Part shown: piece after piece, positions 38,395-53,300 of the stretch | How the letters are laid out: each line of letters opens with the position of its first letter | Numbering within the stretch: position 1 is the first letter of the stretch | NCBI GenBank assembly: GCA_002633005.1 | Contig: NMRA01000011.1 | Coordinates: 966,855-1,030,854, forward strand | Origin: Phoronis australis | Lineage: Eukaryota > Phoronida > Phoronidae | DNA length: 64,000 bases | Direction: 5' to 3' | Position numbers and translations under genes: made by a program | Notes under the pieces: generated by a model | What the model saw: the letters and a program-made list of their open reading frames with translations, nothing else | Databases searched by the model: none | Told to the model about the DNA's origin: nothing

Positions 38395-41300
38395 TCATAA
38401 CTGTGTGTCTTCTATAGACGTGTCACTTTGTAGGACCTCTTTTCTCCGGCAGACACCATCAATGATCTTTCGCCGTGGCCCCAGAGGCAGACCGATTTCC
38501 TTCAAGTCGGCATCAGAACATAGCATTAGCGCTTCCAAGTCGATCTTTTCTTTGGTCAATAGCGTCAAATACTCACTCATTCCGTGTGCCGCCAGAAACA
38601 CTTCAAGCGAAGAATTCTCATGAATTTCTTCATCGTCGTCTAGTTCAGCAATCTCATCCTCGTCCCATGGCACAATTTTTTGAATTCGTTGAGCCAAACT
38701 TCCAACCGTCCCTATGCTAGTAACGTCTGCTCCGCGGTCATTATTTGAATGACCATTGGTGGCATCGTGATTCTGGCCATTGACCGCATCACTACATGGT
38801 AAATCATCAATTCCATCATCATCATTGTTGTTGTCTTCGATTTCTGACGGTAATGAACGCAATGTCTCCACGTTCCTCAGGAAAGAAATAGCACCAAGGC
38901 CAGGCCTGTTGAAAATAGACCCAGGATCATGTTGATCATTTTGGTAATTCATATCAGGCACACTCATGGCCACAGAGGCCTCACTAGTCGTATCAAACAA
39001 ATCATCGCTCAATCCCTTCCTCGTTCTGTTATTGTCTTGAACGTACAATACTTCCGAGTCCCTGCGCACCGTCAGGCCAGACAGAGATGTGACACTTCTC
39101 TTACCACCATCACTCACGGTGCCCACTTTGAAATCACCGCTATTTCTCTCACTTTTCTTCTTACTCATGATTTTCTTCGATGCTCCACTTCTCCCTGTCC
39201 CATTGAACAACTTGCTGACTCTGTTCCCCGCAGCAGAACCTGTCGTTCCCACGTAGTCTGAGTACATCTTTGGTTGGTGGCGACTTGTCCATGTGTTAGG
39301 TACATGATTGACGGATCCTCCGTGACCATTCTTAAGATAGCCCCCATTAGAGGTCGCCTCCGGTTCATCGCCGTTTACGACATTCTGCTCTGGCACGGTC
39401 TTAAGACTTGTGATGGACATTCTCTTCATCATTTTCATTTCCTCCTTTTCTGCTTTTTTCTGCGCCTTTGCTGTCAGTTTGGCGTACTCTTTGATTCGTT
39501 TCTCAGCTGAAACAACCGCTTTCTCTTTAAGTTTCTTCACATAGCTCTTATTTAAGGCGGCCTGTTTGGCAATGACATCATCAAGAAAGCGGACTATTTC
39601 CAAGCGGTCATTGAGCGACGCAGCTTCCAGACACGTGTGAAAGTCATTGTCAAGAGCCCACAAGTTTGCACCAAACGAGACGAGATAGCTGACACAATTC
39701 ATATGACCATTCTGGCAGGAGAAATGAAGAGCGGTGTTGCCCACGTAATCACATTTGTCAGGATTCCCTCTGAAAATAGAGAAAAGCAGAACATTAGAAT
39801 GACAGTGAACTTAACAGTCAGGTGAATGTGCTGAGCACCACAGAAGGTGTAGATCTAAACATTTTAAATGAAACTTATCGTCTCTCTCTAGTGGAAGACT
39901 GTGTGTAACACAAAACCCAATATGTCAACTAAATCATGTTCTTGTAAATCCAGTAGTAAGGACCACTTTTAAACTAGCACAAATGAACTTTCCAGCAATA
40001 AGTCCAGCTGAGCTACACTTTGTCCACAGTGTAATCAGACATAACTAGAAATGCTTAAGAGCAAAATTCTCTACAACACAAGTCAGTACAAAGAACAGCA
40101 TTTTAAAATTGCACAGTAAGAATGTACCATCTGATAAATTAGTTAACGTGTAAAACATTTTATATTTGATACTTAAATTAGAACATGACACAACCGAAAA
40201 TATAATATAAAATAGAATGATCCTTAATGTGATTTAGCCCAAGCCAAAGACAGACTAAAAATAACAAAAATGGTCACAAGGTGGCACACCATACATAGAC
40301 TCTATTCAAAAATGGGAATACGTCATTTTCGATTTAATGGAAACCTGTTAACCATGCTACCTGAAAATCAGTCAATGAACTCCCGAAGACACGGAGGGAA
40401 ATGTAAAACAATAAAATTGACACTAGGGGGAAGAGCATACTCGTCTGTCGGAAAGTTGTCATCTTCCGTTATCAGTATTCTTAGAAACACACCAAAGAAA
40501 TTTAACAAAGATCCTACAAGAGGTTTACGAGATACAGATCAGAAAAAACAAAGCTGCCACTAGGGGAGCCACAGCAGTCAGAGTTGCCAAAAACCATAAT
40601 AACAATAACAATAATAATAGTTTAATACAATGGCCACTTCTTGGTGTACAATACACTGAATGCAACCAAAAATGGCAAGGTGTCATAGTTTATTTAATAA
40701 AAACGTATATGCCAAATTTCAAGAAAATTCATCAAGTAACTCTAAAGATACAGAGGAAAACATTAAAAAATTAATGGCTGATAGCGAAGTGGACGCCACA
40801 GACAGACTTGAAAACAGTAAAAACGGTCACTATGTGGAGCAGAATATGTTGAATCTATCCAAATACGAGAAGGTGGGGTCAAGTCATTGGTCAATACCTA
40901 TTTGCCACCTTTCACGAAAATCTGTCAATTAATTTCAAACAAATAGAGGCAAACGTAAAAAACAACAAAAATTGCCACAAGGAACACACATGTAGTCGCA
41001 GCCGTTTGAAAATGTGCTCATGGAGTACCATCCATGAAGAAACTGCATCAGTCTCCAAAATTTAACAAACATCCACCTGGGGCTTTTAGAAATACAACAC
41101 CAGATGGGGAATGCCAGATGCACAGGTGGACGGATGGAAAAGAAGGCATAATACTAGGTGTACAAAAATGACTTGCTGATACTCAATGAATTCCATGGTC
41201 AGGTGATTTAAGTTTGAAGATAAAGCATCATTCAGTGAAACAACGGTAACACACAACTGTTTGTTTAAGAAGGCGTTCCACATGTCTTTATCTGAGTTAA

Positions 41301-44300
41301 AAAAAGGTCTAGATATCTAGATACATGAGTAAGACACCTAGTGTCGATATGATAAAATGTCACTGTGCCAGAACATAAAAAACTCATGTTAAAGAATGGT
41401 ACCATGATCGTAATAGCATGGCTCCATTAAATCATTTGGAATGTATTTTATGCAGGATAGACACGAATCAGTTCCATTGCACACTGTTGGTATACGTTAT
41501 CAGCTAACGTAGGGATAGTTACACAGGAGATAAGACAAGCTCAGAGCTAATAGCGTTATCAATGAGCATTCAGCTTCCGTTACCAATTGCAAGATTCTAC
41601 GTGGTCAAAGTATTTGTTTTCAAGGTGTGACTGCATGTGTGCACTTAGTGTGAGGCTCCACTGATTGAGGGCATCATCCAGCAGGACACCAGCCTGGCAG
41701 TATACATAACGCCCGCACACCACTATAGATTAGTATCCAAATGAACCTCTAGCTACCAGTATTTAACACATCCATGTAGACAACAACTACAGACATAAAT
41801 TAAGGACTGAGCAAAATTATTATTTTTTGTACCCAACCAAAGATCACCATTAGTTTCAATGAATAACATTTTACAAAAACTAATTAACTTTTAATTTTAA
41901 CAATCTTATTTGCCAAACTCATATCGGGCAACTTTAAAGCACAAACACAAAATTCAAACGTTGGTTGTGTTTCTATGTTTCTCATCCTCATTTACATAAT
42001 TTATGCGCCTGGTTGGCCGGAGTGGCTACCCGACTTGGCAGCACCCACGTCTTTGCACTTTCTAGCCACTAGGGGCGCTAGTTTCAGCCTAGGCACTTAC
42101 AGAATTCTTACTCTTTCCCTATCAAATTTTTGGTTTAAATGCTCGCTCTACCGCGACAACACAGAACAACTGATTTCTGATTTCCTCTCCCTGTCCTACA
42201 TACATTGATGAAAGGCCATCATAGAATGGTACATTATAAGGGGGAGGAAGGAAAAGACACTGATCAGGCACCCCCATAAGGTCATTTATACAAAAACTTC
42301 AAAACTGAAATTTAAAGAAAATTCTAGAACAGCATTTAGTTGTGATGTGAATTTGGCACAGATGATTGTGTGTAACAGTAAATCCTAGACATTAATTTAT
42401 CAACAGTGATCATACATTACATATGACTCACTAAGGAAAATTATCACTCATTAGCTTGGAATTCGATTTATTAGACAGCCACTTCAATAAATCAATAGTT
42501 AGAACAAACAATAGAAATCTTGAATCAAAAAAAATATTGATTTACATGAACTCCAGTGAACCTGAAATTGATCAAACCAGATTTTTCGTAGTACACTTCG
42601 AGGGTGAATTTTTCATCGTAAGGAAATCAGTAATAAGACAAAAATCGGAAATACTGTTCCTATGTTCCTATCATTTTCAGCCATACCAGTCATTTTCATT
42701 TTCCATATCCAAGGCAAAAGGAAGCAGAGGGGGGGACTGTTTTACCAAAGTCCCGTCCACACACAGCTAACCCCAGAACAACTTTAATTAGTGCAACTTA
42801 CCCCACTTTTGAGTGGAACGTCCAGACACATAATCTGGTAACTAGGTATGGCCGAAGTTGTCATTGAGTGCATGACAATGAACAGCTAATTTGAATACCG
42901 TACATGGTGCAAAAGAAGATTAGTCTTGACGTAACCTGCAATTGATAATTGCTTCTGCCTTGCTCTGGGTTTGCGACCACACTAATTAGAAGTTATCCTA
43001 AAAAGTTACCCAACCTCAAAAGGTAGAGTGAGTTCTTACGAGTTGGGTAAGTTGCACTAGTTTATATAGCGTCCACACAGCCTCCAAACATAGCGACAAC
43101 TCATTCCAGGAGAAACTTGTTCAAGGGCAAGCCTAAGGGTGAACGGCACTTGAGACCATATGTCTGTGCCTCCCGACAAATCTTAGTTTCTTGCAGACCT
43201 CATCTCTGCAGTGCGGACGTAAGCATAAAAATAAAAATCTAACATGATTTTACAAGTCAGAGCCGGTTTCACTAATAAGTCAAAACTTTAATTCCCTTTA
43301 ATTGGGACCACAGCATGAAGGTAATACTCTACTTTGTGTTACACAACACTAAGGCTTACCAGCAAAATGAGATTTATAATGCACAGTAAAAAACAAGTGT
43401 TAACATGTTTTTAACAAAGTCCCACTTTTTAATACTTGATAACAGCCTGCAGATAACAGATTGTAGTAGTCACATGGTTTATTATAAATTTAGGACAGCA
43501 CCTTCTAAGTTTTCTCAATCCTTGTCTTTTTCACCTCATACAGTCCTTTACGATAAAAATGTCAAAAGAAAAATAATTTTTAATAATTCAATTTAACTGA
43601 ATTGAATTTCTACACTGATCAATGAAAAAATATACGAAAATGATAACATTCCTGATGCATCATTCCAGCACTGTAGATGTCTAAGACCTTTAAAAAGTTT
43701 TCTTCACCCATTATTTCTACCTACACCTATTAAACAAACTATTAACTTCCTCTGGCTGGCAGCTGGAACCCAATACCCATAGTTCCCCAGAAATCTTAAT
43801 TAAGGTGACAGCAGGGGTTATCATGGCTTTCCTAGACACTATCTGCCTTTTCTAATTTCTAGGATTGAACTTTGACACTTGTCTTGGGGTGGATCTTAAG
43901 ATAACTAATACCTGGGTCAGGAAAAAGCCCTAGGATTTGGATAGGATATACCTGAAACGAAAATCATCAAGTCTAGTGTTGACAATAAAAATATATTACA
44001 ATCTCTGCCACAACTAAATCAAAGTTACACAGGATTTCACGACACATCAGTGCGCTAGGCCAAATGTCTACAAAAGTATAGAATTTACATCTATAAAAGT
44101 AAAAAAATTTCCTGAAAGTAGAAAGCTTCTAGAATTTTGATTCTAACTTTACACCAACCAGTCACTAAATGGGTCATGTGACCAAGTCTTTTAGTAAAAT
44201 GTATCAAAAAGGTGCATTTGTTGCTAATTTATCACTAAAATGACCAAATTTCATTTGATATACATCTTCAAGACGAAATCTCAAAACATCTGTTAATTTT

Positions 44301-47300
44301 CTAAAATATGCTGGCAACTTCATTTTTGTTTTATTCAACATTGTTACCAGTACCAATGAAACAATTTTTTTGCCAGATGAGCATACTGAGTTTTCGCCAC
44401 CAGTGGGGAATAAACAAAACCAAGCAAAGTGATGATTGAAATCTAATTTAAAAAATAGTCATGGCATTGAAACCTGAAATGGGGATTTATTTACAACATT
44501 TAAGAGCCATAAGTACAATTTGGATCTCTACTTGAGAAGCTCCTGGTGTGGCTAGATTTATGACTACAGAGATAAGTCGCACTGCCCTCTGGTGCATAGG
44601 TGGTAGACAAGAATCAAAGACAAACCATCTTCAATTTGACATTGAGGCTGCTGTAAAATACTGTTCCGATCTTTAAAGTCTACTCCATAGCTGGCTAACT
44701 GCTGGTCTTAGCAGGAATTTTGGCCAAACTGAAATTTCATGAAATGATACTAAGCCCATGATAACATTCCGAAATACGAAAACGTGGACATATCTCTAGG
44801 TTCCTAAATAATGGCGTTAAAGAATAGGTCAGAAAAGTAGGTAATATTTCGCTTAAGGCTACAATCTATTCTCTTGTTCAAAAGATTAAATGAAAAACAG
44901 ATCAGATTACTTCACAAATGTTGTAACATGGAAACAACTCATTTGCAACGGAGCTCGGGATTTTCTCAATGAACAGATGTTTTGTTACATCAAAGTATCA
45001 AGGAAATGCATCATAGTACTGATGGTCACTACATCCATGACGTCTGATAACAAACGTGTTGTGCAGGAGCCAGTCTATAACTAAAATAACCAATCAACAG
45101 AGGACAAGTATTTGAGAATATAACTGAGCAGATGACGTACAAATGACAGCAATAATATCAAGAATCTGCAGATTTTAAAAAATGTCTGCCTCTCAGTTTC
45201 GCCACCTTCCTTCTTTGCCGTTATCTGTTAGACAACATCCAGGCCCCAAGTGACTTTAAAAGGTACAAGAAGCCTAAACCTATCAGATAAGAGCGATAAT
45301 GTCAGAAATTTACAGCATGTTAACCAGACATGATATCAGGAAACAAGGTGAACATTTATTGCTGTCTGCAGTACACCTATATCAAACTGTTGGCATTCGT
45401 TGCTTTCCCATTAAAGGCAAAACATCGCATTTACCAAAGTTTCGGTGAGTGGGAAAGGTTAACTCCAATAGCAATAACGTGCAAGCAAAACTGAAAATAG
45501 TGGGATTTAAAAGCGAAGCTTTGGTACCCATTGAAACTTCGGTGTAGTAGGAAAAGTCAGAGTGAAACTTTGCCAAAGTTATCAGCAGAGGTGGCAACAA
45601 TATACAAGCACGACAAGACTCGTAAAATGTGTTCTTTATTATTGTAGCGTAGCCAACGTGCCCTCAATAGATGGACGTAAATAAATAAAAGAAAACATAT
45701 CTGATGAAGAATGACAGTGACCATACAACACTCTCGTAAATGACAGGAGAATAATTTTCAGTTAGCCTTCAACCCATTTCTCCATATTCGTTTGAAAGTA
45801 CGAATGAACTCTGTCGTCTGGTATCTTAGCGATAACTTCCATATTACAGACTAGTTGGAAAGGTAAGTGAAGTTTCAGAGAAGCTTCGGTGAACCGAAGT
45901 TCCCCCAATGGGAAAGCACCTAGAGAAATCTTCATTCAAGAAAAAATATACTGATAGTTCTGAAACAGACGTATATGCAAAAACACTATAGATAAAGCAA
46001 TTTGAATTTCAATTCAAACAAAACGTAAAACTCCAGCATTTTAAAAATGTATTTTCCGTTATGGTCCAATAATTGACAGATATCTTTTAGCAAGTGTGAA
46101 CATATTTGGTTCTCGATTCACTCAAACACGAGTATTAATAAATACTGAATGAAACCACGAATAAACAAAATCAATCTTTAGTTTTCTCAGAAAATAGGGT
46201 TAAAACGAAAAAGATTCCAATCATACCAAATCATGTTTTGTTCAAATTGGTAGCTTCTAGAAATTAAGAGTTCAAAGGTACGAACAGCTTAAAGAAATAA
46301 GTTAGACAGGCACCTTGTTGGGAACATTTATGAAAACGGAGTGACCAAACTGTAGTTTGCAGCCCTTGGACCAAGTCCGTCATCATAGCCCTTCAGTGAC
46401 CTGCTGCTCCTAAACATAAGTTATTAGTGGACACAGTTCATCCATAAGTAAATGGTCATATTTGCATAACAATCCAACCTCTAAAGACAAGCTGTTAGTG
46501 TTTGGTATATGGATTTTATCAAGACATGTTGTGCTGAAAAGACCCAATGGTTTCCAAACAGTTAAATAAATTTTTATCGCTGATTTCCAAGCAACTTTAT
46601 CACCATAGATAAGGCATCAGCATACACTTGCAACATTCACACACACACACATTCTATGAATGACAGTTCACAAGGAGTTAAAGGTGGGTTTGAAAATAAC
46701 AAAATATGATAATGATGAGGGAGCAGGGGGGAGGGGGGGGACAATGTGAGTTTTGCAACTCCGCAATGCTGAAATGTTCAATGTAAACTGATTCACTGAT
46801 ATCCAATAATTCTGAGTCGATACAAGGCACTAAGTTTGTTTCCAGTTTTTAATCTTAAACTGATATATTGAAAACTTTGCTCACTCTCCTTGATTATCAA
46901 TCAGTCAAAAACACGGCGAATTTTCAGAAAATGCAGTTGTACTCACTTTAAAAATAGGCTAACATTCTTACCACTTTTGCCACAAAAAATGTCAGTGTCT
47001 TTAACCATTCACAAATGCGGGCCTAAGAATATCAATAATAGTAACAGGGGTCCAGCATTTTGAAAAACCAGTTTTCTCCAAGGAATAACAGGCATCAAAC
47101 TGGTTCTCTGAAAATCCGGGGCCACTGTAAGCGACTATGTATTGCCAAAATATCAAGGAGTGTGAGCCGTACCACAGACCACCACAGACCATGTGGAGCA
47201 GCCTCACATCCTTTGTTCTCACACCTGCAGCTGATGTTCTCCCAACAAGTTTTGCATGTTCAATGTGATTCACTAATGTAACAAGCAATCATTAATGTGG

Positions 47301-50300
47301 TGAAAGACAGAAAACTTACTGGTGCTCTTGTTAAGATATGAGCAAGTGCTGTTTCACTGATTACCGCTATTTCACTGTTTACCAGCGTATATTTAATTAC
47401 TATTACCTTATTTGCCGAGTCCAAGATATCATTGCATGTTTAATTAGCCCAAAATTAAATTATACTCTTTCTCCTTCTTCTTAGTTAAAAACTTCACCAA
47501 TGCAAACACATCCACTGTAAACTTATTCTAAAATGATGCTTGTTCAACACATTCATCTAACATTTTTAAACAAACCAGTATTAAAAAGGAATTTTCAAAA
47601 CAATTTTTGATTTTCTGGTGGGGAACCAACAAAATGGTTGCCACAATTGAACAGCATTAAACTTCACTTTTAGTAAATGACAAGATAAAACTTAAGTACA
47701 CCTACTCCTATAATTTTCTACATGTTCCTCTTACAGTGATGTCTCGTTATTGATGAAACTCTTTATGTGTACTAAACTGGAGAAAATAAAGGAAAGTGCA
47801 TCTTTAAAATACCACTTTTGTTGATGAGCGTCACGTATAGTTGTCCAGATCACAGCTCTCTATGCATATTTTTAAACAATCTATGGCTGAACCACTGATC
47901 TTGCATAGATTATCACAAGTTTCACGATAAACAATGCTATGAGTCAATGTCACATGAAATTACACTGAATGTGAAAATTAAACATTTTAGGATAGCCTAA
48001 TAGTCAAACTGCTCCTCTGCCACCACACTGGTCTAGAGTTCAGTAACGCTAGGGCCTTGCTAAAAACCAGGACTTTGCGAGATTACGTGCGATACTGACT
48101 TGTATTTTAAACGAGGACACGTGATTTTGGCCAGATTTCAACGAGGTCCTAGCATTACTGAACTCTATCCTGTTCAACAACTGGTTTGTGCTACAGCACA
48201 TCCAACAAACCGTGAATAAAGGGGAACACTGAGTCAATACACAGATGTCATACCTGATAAACAGTACCAAATGGATCTCAACAGGTAAATCACTACTTGC
48301 ACACTTCGGCAAAAATAATTGTTGTGCATTGTTCTTTAGGACACAATGCCTCGTTTCAGCATCAATTTTAACAAAGCAAATGTGAAATCTCGCACGTTCC
48401 AAACATGCAGAATCATCGTAGTTTGGACACAACACCCCATCTTCAAGCATAATGTTGAATTGATACAAGTAGTGAATTACCCCAAGGTATTGTCACTTCT
48501 AGCTACATTCACAGCAATACGGTCACTGAGTTCATGCATACTTTATTAGTTTTGTGTTGTAACAGTTAGCCCCCACATTAACAGCTAAAGTGCTTGATAT
48601 CTTTCAAAGCCTCAGATGGCATGAAAAGGGCCCCTTAGGACATGTTTTAAAAGTACACCTATCTTATGATTAAACACCTGCTTTTTGGAAGGCATATCAT
48701 TTTAACCACCAACGTGAATTCAAGTGCAGATAAAACCATTTTTAAATCTTCAACTCCTATTCAAAGACGAAGCTTGCATAAAATGCACATATGTCCAACA
48801 GTTTAAAAAACAATGAAAAATTTACGGCCAATTTTCAGTTAGTTTTGTGCTATTTGTTGTCTGCTTTGCGTCCAAGTTTTCACAATAACTTAGAGGAAGC
48901 CAATCAAATTTTGATGAATTTTGTATACTTTCATAAGTGCTTCATATTGAACTCCTTTCTTGAGCGCATTTAACAACATGCAATTATAGAGTAAAATGTA
49001 AACAAAGAATTTCTTGGAAATAGTACAGCACCCAAATAATCTCTTAATCTCTGAGCCATAAATTTTGTTGATAGCTCCAGATTTCCAAACATGACACTGA
49101 AACTCCCCAACAAAGCACACACCAAATTAAACAGATTTAACACATTTTATTGATTTCAAACTTGACATCATTTTAAAGATCGCTTTAAATGAAGCCATAT
49201 GTTAAGAAGGCAAATGCGCACGTACTGAAAATGACACCTGGTGCATTAGTAAATAAAGGTATTCTATTGACTTATAATTAAAAAAACATATTTCCATATT
49301 TTTGCAAAAGTACTGAAGTTAAAAACACATGCAGAAGAACAATCAGCACCATTCTCCACTTTGTCAAAACCACAGTCACAGAGCCAAAACAGCACGAACA
49401 GCTCGTCCCAAGACCAAGTAATCCTCGTAGACTATAAAGTTATGGAATGTGATATCTGAGATGCAATGTGATCAACTTCAGTACAAGAGAACATGTAACT
49501 CTGGGTATATCTTGTTCAAAGTTACTACGGAAACAATGATCAGTAGTCAGCATTCAAGGTTTATTAATTAACAGAACGATGTGCCAAATGTCAACACAAG
49601 AAATGTGAAAAAGTGAACAAAAAGTCTCCAATTTGAGATAAAAATAATAGCTAAAATTGTAATGTTAACAGCTTGAATAAATTTTATCAATTCAAATTAT
49701 GTACAGTACCAATTCAAGTGCTCACTTTTTGATATTTGACAAGTGAGTATTGATAGCTTCAAACAATTTTGTGCACCTTACAGACACGCACATGTACTGT
49801 GAACTCTGCACCAGTCCAGGCCGTAATCACAAAAAACGCTCTAATTTGAACAGATAGCGAAGCAATAAACAGGCTATACCCAACTAGTCACATGACATCG
49901 ACAACAAAATTATTCACAGACCTCATGTACACCAGCACTCGTACAGTTTACGAGTTACAGTTTGTTCTCTAACCCGACCACTCCACGGCAACAACCACGC
50001 GAGTTCTAGCAACTGTTAGTAAAAGCAATTTTTTCTGGGAACAAACAGCGCCTTGGCTCAATCTTAAACCAGCAAAGGTGGCGATTTAATAACACCATGG
50101 TCAGCGCTAAGGAAGAAAGTTCTTTAATCTCGTATGCATATTGAATGTAATCTGCTGGTACACTTTAAAATGCATCAATTTAAATGGGCAAATGTGTAAA
50201 TTAATCCCTTAAATCATTTTCTTGCAAAATAATTTACACTTTTTAGTCTGGTCATTCCATGTGTCACTCACAATTATTAAAAATAGTCCACACAGTGTAA

Positions 50301-53300
50301 ACAGTACTGTACCTTATTGGCACACCTTTGGAAAATCAATTGACTTATATATGTGAAAGCTACAACAGCTTTTCAATCACACAACTCATTCACCTTCAAA
50401 ACAAAAGACATATTTTGATTAGTTCTTTTGCACATCACTTTATTTTTCTCACGAAAACAGCTATTTGATCTTGACATCAGTTAAAAATGTCACCTGTTAA
50501 CGCACTGTAGTCAAAACTTGAAAATTTTTCTAAAAACACCACTTGACAAAATTCTTTTACCATTGGCTCAAAACCATGCATATAAGGAGACAAAATACCA
50601 TTGTCAAATAAAGCTTTAATTGTTTACCCTTGACATAATTTCATTTCAAAGGAATTAGCAGACTATACTAAAGCCTTTAGTAAACACAATGCTGACCAGA
50701 CTTTATAACCATAATGTTATGCAAATTTAGTTATTTGCTAGTACCAAAAACCAAAGGTCAGTGCCCATTATGCAGACACTAAATACCAGAGACTGTATAA
50801 TTGATCCGGCCAATACTCCAACAAATACAGCAGAATGTCAGTGTATGGTAAACGTTATTATGCACCTCAACTTGAACTAAATGTTATTACCTGAAGCTGA
50901 ACTAGTGTCCTACAAAGAAAATGCGTCATACAACGCTCCTTATAAAAAGTAGGTAACAACTGTGTTTTGAGGGCAGACAGCGACACTAGAACCCTGAACA
51001 ACCTGCGCAATGCCTTGACAACAAAGTGAATACTGAGAAGTCCAAGTTAACACAGATTTTCTTTAACTCTGCAGCATTACATTACTGATGAATAATAGCA
51101 TGTTCTCAACAAAATTTAACATTTCAGTGTCTATAAAAAATTGAAACTTAAATACTTTTAATGATAAAAATAATAAAAACAATATTTACCAATGCTTAAC
51201 ACAAACAACATACAATTGTTATGTGCACTTAGCTTTGATTTGACCATTTAGCTCATTGATTTGACTAAAAACTAACAAGATAATTAAATAGTCTAAACTT
51301 TTGGCCATCTGGTGAATTTCATAGTTTGAATACTGAGAGCACTAGGTCAGATAATGAAACAAGACAGTTTAAAAACAAGCCATCCTACAACCCATAGTAT
51401 TCTCATAACATAGCCAAACCCCTAGCCAAATTAAAATGACAATACATTCCAAATCCATTATATAACATTTGGACCAGGTCTCAATAACAAGTTAAGGCCC
51501 ATTATCAACGTAAAAGTGGGTCGATATGCATCAAAATTTTGCTCACTTGAACGTGTTATTATTTTTAACGAAACATGAAATAAGTTATTTTATGTTATGT
51601 TTAAAAATGTGACAATATGTATTTGAACTGCATAAAATAAATTAAGCCTTGCACATGCTTTTATCATTTCAGCATTGCTCTTGACATTTCAACAAACATA
51701 AGTAAAAAAATTCCAAATTACTGATGTCGACTCAATGTCCAGCAGTTGCTCAGTGGATTACAATGAGACCATAAAGCTTGATTTAGTGGGCTGAATTAAG
51801 GGTCCTAGGAAATACATCTGATAAGACTTTCTTTACAAAACATGGTTGGAAGGCCAGACTGTTATGAAAGTACTGTCTGTATATTCTATGTTACATGTCT
51901 GAGGGAAGAGTGACTCAAATCAATTAGTTTACTTCGAAGAGAGATAATGGCCATCAAAAATCAAAACCTGCAACAACAATTTAAGAAGGGACTTTGATGA
52001 CCAATATCTGGCATTTGAGGATAAATAAACAATCTGAGATATAGTTGCCAGAGTTTTGACAGTAACAATACAGTTAAAAAGAAGTCACAAACTGTTTACC
52101 AAAACTTTTTTGCAATTTATGTTCATTTAGTAATGGTCACATGATTATTAATCAAATGTGTGAGGCTTTAAGACGTGAAATAAACATTTTCAGTCATTGG
52201 AGAATTAGAAATACTTTTAAAGGGTGAAAATGGACAGCCAAAAAGTTATTTGATGAAACGTGAAAGGACTTGTCAAAAGTTGACAATAACCTCCGCCTAT
52301 ACTCTTTCAGTTGACAAATACCGTTAGAGTACTTTGCATTCAAAATTTGAAATATAATGAGTTCTGTTATTGAACTCGAGACAATAAAGGCATGAAACCT
52401 TGCTTCAAATGACTCACAAACAACAATGCAGCCATCTTGTCAGCAAACAATCCTTATTAACATTAAACAAATACTTATTATATGCTTAGTTGTAAACCAC
52501 ACAACTTGGGTTACCGTAATGGTGCTATGTAAATGTAAGGTCTAAAACGCCCACCCTTAAACTACAAAGAACCTGTCTTCTGTCAAAACTTTTTTGATTT
52601 TAACCACATGCCATGATAAACTGGTTTCAACATTTCCCTGATAAGAATTAATTTCTAGGCCTGGACATAAATGAAAGTTATTGCTTGAGACTTTGCTGAA
52701 TAGGTTAGCTAGATAAACTAGGCTAGTTCTTTCAAAGCCTAAAAATCTCTTCTCATCTTAGTTAATAGAAAGATGAGCCCAAATGTAAACTATTAACAGC
52801 ATCAATCCAAAGTTTAGTTTTCGATAGCAGCATTAAATAGACAGTAAGAGTGAGCAATGCAACATGGAGGTCAAGCTGGATATTTTACCTGCAGCCCTTA
52901 CATCCGTTTACAACTTGAGCTCTAAGTTCTACACAGTCTATAAATGCATACCCACATGAGGTGTTATGGAACTTTCCAATGGTGCAGTAATAAGCAGGAA
53001 AAAGTCATGAATGCACACGGTCTGCTATGATGACATTCTATGTAACAAAGGACGGTGTGATAGCCAGGTACTTACAAGTAGGACGATGTTTTTAAAAATG
53101 ATTTAACCTACTAAATCCAGCTAATCAGTGTTTTCAATTGCCAATAACAAATACCACAACAAAACCCTGGCATAAAAAAGTCATCAATCACACTATGGCC
53201 CTTTGTACAAAAGATGTCCGATATTGCTATGCCTGGATGTCCTATAGCAATATAGATGATGTTTCATGCATATCACACATACACAAAATGAAAATCATAC

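Noticed and set aside
38405-39510. Plus-strand ORFs of up to 110 codons
   Set aside because: They are antisense shadows of the USH1G main exon.
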